Part shown: positions 6,373-10,097 of the stretch, one piece after another
Numbering within the stretch: position 1 is the stretch's first letter
How the letters are laid out: every line of letters starts with the position of its first letter
DNA from: an uncultured Erysipelotrichaceae bacterium
GTDB taxonomy: Bacteria > Bacillota_I > Bacilli_A > RF39 > UBA660
Reading direction: 5' to 3'
Length of the DNA: 10,097 bases
Assembly (NCBI GenBank): GCA_902772675.1
Contig: CACYBN010000143.1
Location: 1 to 10,097 of the forward strand
Translations under genes and position numbers: made by a program
Notes under the pieces: generated by a model
Told to the model about the DNA's origin: nothing
What the model saw: the letters and a program-made list of their open reading frames with translations, nothing else
Database searches by the model: none

Positions 6373-7071
6373 ATGAAAAATAGAGGTAAAAAGTATGTAG
6401 AAGCTGCTGCTAAACTTGAAAAAGGGAAAGCTTATACTAAAGAAGAAGCAGCAAAATTAGTAAAAGAAACTTCTGTTAGTAAATTTGTTTCAAGTGTTGA
6501 AATAGCTGTTAATTTAAATTTAGATACTAAAAAAGCTGATCAACAATTAAGAGGAGCATTAGTACTTCCTCATGGAACAGGAAAAAATAAAAAAGTATTA
6601 GTAATTGCTAAAGGAACTAAAGCTACTGAAGCTAAAGATGCTGGAGCTGATTTCGTTGGTGATGCTGATATGATCGAAAAAATCGAAAAAGAAAATTGGT
6701 TCGGATTTGATGTTATGGTTGCTACACCTGACATGATGCCTTTATTAGGTAAGTTAGGTAAAGTATTAGGACCTCGTGGATTAATGCCAAACCCTAAGAC
6801 TGGAACTGTAACTATGGATGTAGCAAAAGCTGTATCTGAAGTTAAAGCTGGACGTGTTGAATATAGAACAGATAGTTTTGGAAATGTTCATGGTATAATT
6901 GGTAATACAAACTTTACTGAAGAACAATTAGTTGAAAATATGGATTCATTTGTTGGAAACATATTAAGATTAAAACCAACTACAGTTAAAGGTGACTATG
7001 TTAAAAACATTTCTATTTCAAGTACTATGGGTCCTGGAATTAAAGTTGCAATAAATTCTTTTGACAAATAG
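6373..7071 (+). CDS. rplA: 50S ribosomal protein L1
   Basis: L1 forms the mobile stalk that guides tRNA out of the E site, and it represses translation of its own mRNA in several bacteria. ATG 6373 follows AAGGAGG by eight bases and gives 232 residues, the normal size. An in-frame ATG at 6328 lies inside the L1-type hairpin and would add 15 residues unlike the family. Domain I (about 1-68 and 160-232) flanks domain II, with the signature GKLGKVLGPRGLMPNPKTGT at 126-145. GRVEYRTDSFGNVH follows at 160-173, and the end TMGPGIKVAI is typical. Base pairing across the leader supports autoregulation. Confidence 0.98.
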   Translation: MKNRGKKYVEAAAKLEKGKAYTKEEAAKLVKETSVSKFVSSVEIAVNLNLDTKKADQQLRGALVLPHGTGKNKKVLVIAKGTKATEAKDAGADFVGDADMIEKIEKENWFGFDVMVATPDMMPLLGKLGKVLGPRGLMPNPKTGTVTMDVAKAVSEVKAGRVEYRTDSFGNVHGIIGNTNFTEEQLVENMDSFVGNILRLKPTTVKGDYVKNISISSTMGPGIKVAINSFDK

Positions 7072-7089
7072 TAAATAACAATATATAAT
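7061..7089 (+). promoter_or_regulatory. Consensus promoter for rplJL
   Basis: TTGACA (7061-7066), exactly 17 bases, then TATAAT (7084-7089). Both hexamers are perfect. The -35 box lies in the last codons of rplA. Initiation near 7096 would start the RNA just before the L10 leader. Confidence 0.85.
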
Positions 7090-7099
7090 ATTAATTGAT

Positions 7100-7201
7100 T
7101 TTGGTGCCATAGACAGTAGGTATAAAAAATAAATCCTACCGAGGACTTTATATTAAATACTAAGGGTCTTTGTCTATGATGAAGACCTTTTATTGTGGCA
7201 C
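7100..7201 (+). promoter_or_regulatory. Ribosomal protein L10 leader
   Basis: This matches the Firmicutes L10 leader (Rfam RF00557 type) in order: TGCCATAGACAGTAGG, CCTACCGAGGACT, then GGTCTTTGTCTATGATGAAG. GTAGG (7116-7120) pairs with CCTAC (7135-7139). CATAGACA (7108-7115) pairs with TGTCTATG (7171-7178). GTGCCA (7104-7109) is complementary to TGGCAC (7196-7201), partly in competition. Binding of L10, or of L10 with L7/L12, is known to control the downstream rplJL genes through such leaders. Confidence 0.92.
7162..7193 (+). terminator. Attenuator terminator within L10 leader
   Basis: AAGGGTCTT (7162-7170) pairs with AAGACCTTT (7182-7190), including one G-U pair, followed by T residues. Its loop contains TGTCTATG, the strand that would otherwise pair with CATAGACA at 7108-7115. 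The two folds cannot coexist, which is the expected terminator/anti-terminator switch. Confidence 0.75.
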
Positions 7202-7227
7202 TTTTAAATATAATAGGAGGTGTTATA

Positions 7228-7719
7228 GTGGCAAATGAAAAGATTTTAGCTAAGAAACAAGAAGTTATTGATGAAATAAAAGATCGTGTTTCTAACAGCT
7301 CATCAGTTATCCTTTTCGATTATCGTGGAATTACAGATGAAGAAGCAAAAGCTTTAAGAAACAAATTAAGAGAAAATGATGCTGATTATAAAGTATATAA
7401 AAATACTTTAATGGCTAGAGCTTTAAAAGATCTTAACATTGATATTGAAGAAAGTTTAGTTGGACCAAGCGCTATGGCTTTCGGAGCTGATCAAGTTGGA
7501 GCTGTAAAAGTAATAGCTGATTTTGCTAAAAAGAACCAAGCATTAGTTTTAAAAGTTGGAATCATTGATGGAGAAGTTTCTGATAAAGAAAAATTAGAAA
7601 AATTAGCAACTATCCCATCAAGAGAAGGATTATTAACAATGCTTGCTGGTGGTATGATGGGTATTGCCAGAGACTTATCTATTTGTTTAGATTTATATGC
7701 TGAACAAAAAGGTGAATAA
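7228..7719 (+). CDS. rplJ: 50S ribosomal protein L10
   Basis: L10 anchors the L7/L12 dimers to the 23S rRNA at the stalk base and is the repressor acting on its own leader. GTG 7228 follows AGGAGGT (7215-7221) by six bases, starts MANEKILAKKQ, and gives 163 residues, the usual size. An earlier in-frame GTG at 7195 lies within the leader and lacks a ribosome binding site. The globular rRNA-binding domain includes SVILFDYRGITDEEAKALR (26-44) and YKVYKNTLMARAL (54-66). The C-terminal helix (about 133-160, GLLTMLAGGMMGIARDLSI) is the L7/L12 docking helix. It is cotranscribed with rplL 43 bases downstream. Confidence 0.97.
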   Translation: MANEKILAKKQEVIDEIKDRVSNSSSVILFDYRGITDEEAKALRNKLRENDADYKVYKNTLMARALKDLNIDIEESLVGPSAMAFGADQVGAVKVIADFAKKNQALVLKVGIIDGEVSDKEKLEKLATIPSREGLLTMLAGGMMGIARDLSICLDLYAEQKGE

Positions 7720-7762
7720 TTTTAAATTAAGAAAAAAATATAATATATAGGAGGAAATAAAA

Positions 7763-8131
7763 ATGGCTAAATTAAATAAAGATGATTTTATAAGTGCTTT
7801 AAAAGAAATGAACCTTTTAGAAATAAAAGAATTAGTAGATGCAATGAAAGAGGAATTTGGTGTTGATCCAAGCGCTGTTGCTGTAGCAGCTCCTGCTGCT
7901 GGTGCTGCAGAAGATGCTACTCCAAGTCAAGTTACTGTTACATTAGTAAATGCTGGAGCAGCTAAAATCAATGTAATCAAAGTTATTAAAGAAATCACTG
8001 GATTAGGATTAGCTGATTCAAAAGCTATCGCTGATAATGGTGGTGCAGTTAAAGAAAACATTTCTGTTGATGAAGCAAATGAAATCAAAGCTAAATTAGA
8101 AGAAGCTGGTGCTGAAGTAGAAGTTAAATAA
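7763..8131 (+). CDS. rplL: 50S ribosomal protein L7/L12
   Basis: L7/L12 is the multicopy stalk protein that recruits and stimulates translational GTPases. The 122 residues show the N-terminal dimerisation helices (1-35), an Ala/Pro-rich hinge (about 36-52, AVAVAAPAAGAAE) and the C-terminal factor-binding domain starting at TVTLVNAGAAKINVIK (58-73), with ITGLGLADSKAIAD at 78-91. The usual GLGLKEAK reads GLGLADSK, keeping the final Lys. The C-terminus EEAGAEVEVK is typical. The start follows AGGAGG (7749-7754) by eight bases. The stop codon lies in the loop of the terminator that follows. Confidence 0.98.
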   Translation: MAKLNKDDFISALKEMNLLEIKELVDAMKEEFGVDPSAVAVAAPAAGAAEDATPSQVTVTLVNAGAAKINVIKVIKEITGLGLADSKAIADNGGAVKENISVDEANEIKAKLEEAGAEVEVK

Positions 8132-8149
8132 TTAACTTCTCTTTTTTTT
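8119..8149 (+). terminator. rplJL terminator overlapping the rplL stop codon
   Basis: AGAAGTTAA (8119-8127) pairs perfectly with TTAACTTCT (8132-8140) around the loop ATAA, followed by C and eight T. The left arm is the last rplL codons and the stop TAA (8129-8131) is the loop. It separates rplJL from rpoB transcription, at least in part. Confidence 0.85.
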
Positions 8150-8179
8150 GTTAAATTATGTAAAAATATAAAAATTTTC

Positions 8180-8208
8180 TTTAATTTATGGTTGTAATTT
8201 GTTATAAT
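8180..8208 (+). promoter_or_regulatory. Upstream promoter in rplL-rpoB gap
   Basis: A perfect TATAAT (8203-8208) with extended -10 TGT (8200-8202) and a weak -35 TTTAAT (8180-8185) 17 bases earlier. Initiation near 8215 would run almost at once into the strong terminator at 8234-8270. Confidence 0.6.
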
Positions 8209-8230
8209 TTATATTAATATATACGTTGAA

Positions 8231-8270
8231 AGGAGAGTTAACTATATTATATTTTATAGTTAACTCTTTT
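8231..8270 (+). terminator. Strong terminator/attenuator in rpoB leader
   Basis: A 13-bp perfect stem joins 8234-8246 (AGAGTTAACTATA) and 8255-8267 (TATAGTTAACTCT) around an 8-base loop, extendable with G-U pairs to 8231-8270, then TTTT and GTTTT. An AAGGAG (8229-8234) stands at its foot but no start codon follows at a usable distance. With the promoter before it, the transcript would be only about 55 bases. Confidence 0.75.
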
Positions 8271-8280
8271 GTTTTCTAAT

Positions 8281-8400
8281 ATAATATTAAATAACGTTGC
8301 TTTTATTAATTTTTTAGGGGTAATTCCGCTTTTTTTGATTGACTTATTGTTTCGATTATGCTATTAATATAAATTGGCAACGTATTATTTGAAATATTAT
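8281..8400 (+). repeat. Imperfect inverted repeat flanking rpoB promoter
   Basis: The left arm 8281-8300 (ATAATATT-AAATAA-CGTTGC) matches the reverse complement of 8377-8400 (ATAATATT-TC-AAATAA-TA-CGTTGC) at all 20 bases, with two 2-base gaps. The 76 bases between hold a weak GGGG..CC hairpin with a T run (8316-8336) and the rpoB promoter. No target-site duplication is visible outside the arms. Confidence 0.6.
8339..8367 (+). promoter_or_regulatory. Main rpoB promoter
   Basis: TTGACT (8339-8344), 17 bases, TATTAA (8362-8367) with an extended -10 TGC (8359-8361). Initiation near 8374 gives a leader of about 63 bases before the rpoB GTG. Confidence 0.75.
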
Positions 8401-8436
8401 GTTCTTTGTTAATTATATTGTTAGGGGTGAATTTTA

Positions 8437-10097
8437 GTGGCATATAAAGTAATTAATTGTGGAGACCACCGTAAAAGAAGAAGTTTTTCTCGTATTAAGA
8501 ATACATACGAACTAAAGGATTTATTAGAAATCCAAAAGAAATCATATCAATGGTTTATTGATACTGGTATTAAGGAAGTTTTTGAGGACTTATTCCCCGT
8601 TGAAAATTTTTCTGGTACTTTATCATTAGAATTTGGTGATTATCATTTTGATGAACCTAGATATTCTATAAGACAAAGTAAAGATAGGGAGACTACATTT
8701 GCTGCACCTTTAAAGGTAGAAGTTCGTCTTTTTAATCATGAAACAGGAGAGGTAAAAGAACAAGAAATATTCTTGGGAGATATGCCAATTATGACAGATA
8801 GTGGAACATTTGTTATAAATGGAGCTGAGCGTGTAATTGTATCACAATTAGTAAGATCACCAAGTGTATATTTTAATCGTGAGGTAGATAAGAGTGGTAG
8901 AGTTTCTATTACATCACAAATTATTCCTACACGTGGAACATGGCTAGAATTTGAAACAGATGCTAGAGATGTTTTATATGTAAGAATCGATAGAACTAGA
9001 AAAGTACCTATTACTACTTTATTAAGAGCTTTTGGTCTTTCTAGTGATGAAGAAATCTTAGATTTATTTGGAAAAGATGAATATCTTGAAAATACATTAG
9101 CTAAGGATTCTACTAGAAATACTGATGAAGCTTTAATTGAAATATATGAAAAATTAAGACCTGGAGAACCAGCTACTTTAGATTCTTCTAAGAACCAAAT
9201 TATTACTAGATTCTTTGATGAATTTAGATATGATTTAGCTAAAGTAGGAAGATATAAATTTAATAGAAAATTAAATGTTTTAGATAGAGTTTTAGGATTA
9301 ACTTTAGCTGAAACTATTAAAGATGGAGATACTGTTATTGAAAAGGGTACTGTTATAACTAAAGATGTTTATGAACAATTAAAACCTATTTTTGATAATG
9401 GATATAATTTAAAAGAAGTTAAAATTAATGAAGAGTTAGATAATGTTAATAAGATTCAAACTATTAAAGTTTATAATCCTAATGACAAGAAGAAGACTCT
9501 TACATTAATTGGTGTAGATCAAAGTGTTGATCTTAAGAGATTAACTATACCTGATGTATATGCATCTATTTCATATTATTTAAATCTATTATGTGGATTT
9601 GGTAATTTCGATGAAATTGACCATTTAGGAAATAGACGTATTCGTCAAGTTGGTGAATTATTACAAAATCAATTTAGAATTGGTGTTGCTCGTATGGAAA
9701 GAGTTATTCGTGAAAGAATGACTACTCAAGATATGGAAGAAGTAACTCCAAAAACATTAATTAATATTAGACCTATAACTGCTGCTATGAAGGAATTCTT
9801 TGGTAGTTCACAATTATCACAATTCATGGACCAAACTAACCCTATAGCAGAGTTAACTAATAAGAGACGTGTAGCAGCTTTAGGACCAGGTGGATTATCT
9901 AGAGATAGAGCTGGTACAGAAGTACGTGACGTTAATACATCACACTATGGAAGAATTTGTCCTATTGAGTCACCAGAAGGTCAAAACATAGGATTAATTA
10001 CTTCATTAGCAAGTTATGCAAAAATAGATGATTATGGATTCATTATGACTCCATATAGAAAAGTAGTAGATAAGAAATTAACTGATCAAGTTGATTA
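8437..10097 (+). CDS. rpoB: DNA-directed RNA polymerase subunit beta, N-terminal part
   Basis: RpoB is the catalytic beta subunit of RNA polymerase. The frame is open from GTG 8437 to the window edge, 553 codons, about half of the protein. GTG follows AGGGGTG (8423-8429) by seven bases and starts MAYKVINCGDHRKRRSFSRIKN, matching Firmicutes RpoB starts in its first 18 or so residues. Visible blocks are the beta1/protrusion (LEIQKKSYQWF at about 31-41), the lobe, the rifampicin region GSSQLSQFMDQ (456-466) through ELTNKRRVAALGPGG, and GRICPIESPEGQNIGLI (504-520). Asn475 and Ala480 stand where E. coli has His526 and Ser531. The rest of rpoB, and probably rpoC, lie downstream. The ybxB/rsmC-type gene found between rplL and rpoB in B. 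subtilis is absent. Confidence 0.98.
   Translation, partial: MAYKVINCGDHRKRRSFSRIKNTYELKDLLEIQKKSYQWFIDTGIKEVFEDLFPVENFSGTLSLEFGDYHFDEPRYSIRQSKDRETTFAAPLKVEVRLFNHETGEVKEQEIFLGDMPIMTDSGTFVINGAERVIVSQLVRSPSVYFNREVDKSGRVSITSQIIPTRGTWLEFETDARDVLYVRIDRTRKVPITTLLRAFGLSSDEEILDLFGKDEYLENTLAKDSTRNTDEALIEIYEKLRPGEPATLDSSKNQIITRFFDEFRYDLAKVGRYKFNRKLNVLDRVLGLTLAETIKDGDTVIEKGTVITKDVYEQLKPIFDNGYNLKEVKINEELDNVNKIQTIKVYNPNDKKKTLTLIGVDQSVDLKRLTIPDVYASISYYLNLLCGFGNFDEIDHLGNRRIRQVGELLQNQFRIGVARMERVIRERMTTQDMEEVTPKTLINIRPITAAMKEFFGSSQLSQFMDQTNPIAELTNKRRVAALGPGGLSRDRAGTEVRDVNTSHYGRICPIESPEGQNIGLITSLASYAKIDDYGFIMTPYRKVVDKKLTDQVD

Noticed and set aside
7739..7744. TATAAT just before rplL as a separate promoter
   Set aside because: No -35 box at suitable spacing, and initiation would fall inside the rplL ribosome binding site. 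rplL is better explained by cotranscription with rplJ.
1..10097. CRISPR arrays, tRNA or rRNA genes, transposases
   Set aside because: No regularly spaced repeats, no tRNA-like cloverleaf sequence and no transposase reading frame were seen on either strand.

Overview
The window comes from a low-GC Gram-positive chromosome. The A+T-rich codon use, strong AGGAGG ribosome binding sites, GTG starts at several ribosomal genes, and Firmicutes-type UvrA, L10 leader and RpoB sequences suggest an uncultured Bacilli or Mollicutes-related lineage. Assignment below that level is inference. All Trp codons that were read are TGG, and every confidently called gene ends in TAA or TAG.

Layout, all on the + strand. 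Bases 1-177 hold the C-terminal end of a radical SAM/SPASM enzyme. Bases 178-582 hold a poorly supported, probably frame-disrupted small ORF, a terminator-like hairpin and a weak uvrA promoter. Next is a tight cluster of uvrA, a four-helix YvlD/phage-holin-4-2-type membrane protein and lgt. This resembles the Bacillus subtilis uvrA-yvlD-hprK-lgt neighbourhood without hprK. Directly after lgt comes the transcription/translation block secE, nusG, rplK (L11), rplA (L1), rplJ (L10), rplL (L7/L12) and the first 553 codons of rpoB, which runs off the end.

The most informative part is the regulation in the gaps. Promoter-like sequences precede secE, rplK, rplA, rplJ and rpoB. The one before rplJ is a perfect TTGACA-17-TATAAT overlapping the end of rplA. 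Separate RNA elements resembling the L1-binding site of 23S rRNA lie before both rplK and rplA, with the same architecture. A typical L10 leader with mutually exclusive anti-terminator and terminator pairings precedes rplJ. The roughly 300-base rplL-rpoB gap holds a terminator that overlaps the rplL stop codon, an extended -10 promoter followed at once by a strong 13-bp terminator, and an imperfect inverted repeat flanking the rpoB promoter.

Together the genes link protein export (SecE, Lgt), transcription (NusG, RpoB), the ribosomal stalk base and stalk (L11, L10, L7/L12) and the L1 stalk, with feedback control by ribosomal proteins. I see no clear new defence or mobile system. The points most worth following up are the paired L1 sites, the rpoB leader, and natural substitutions at drug-contact positions in RpoB and L11.
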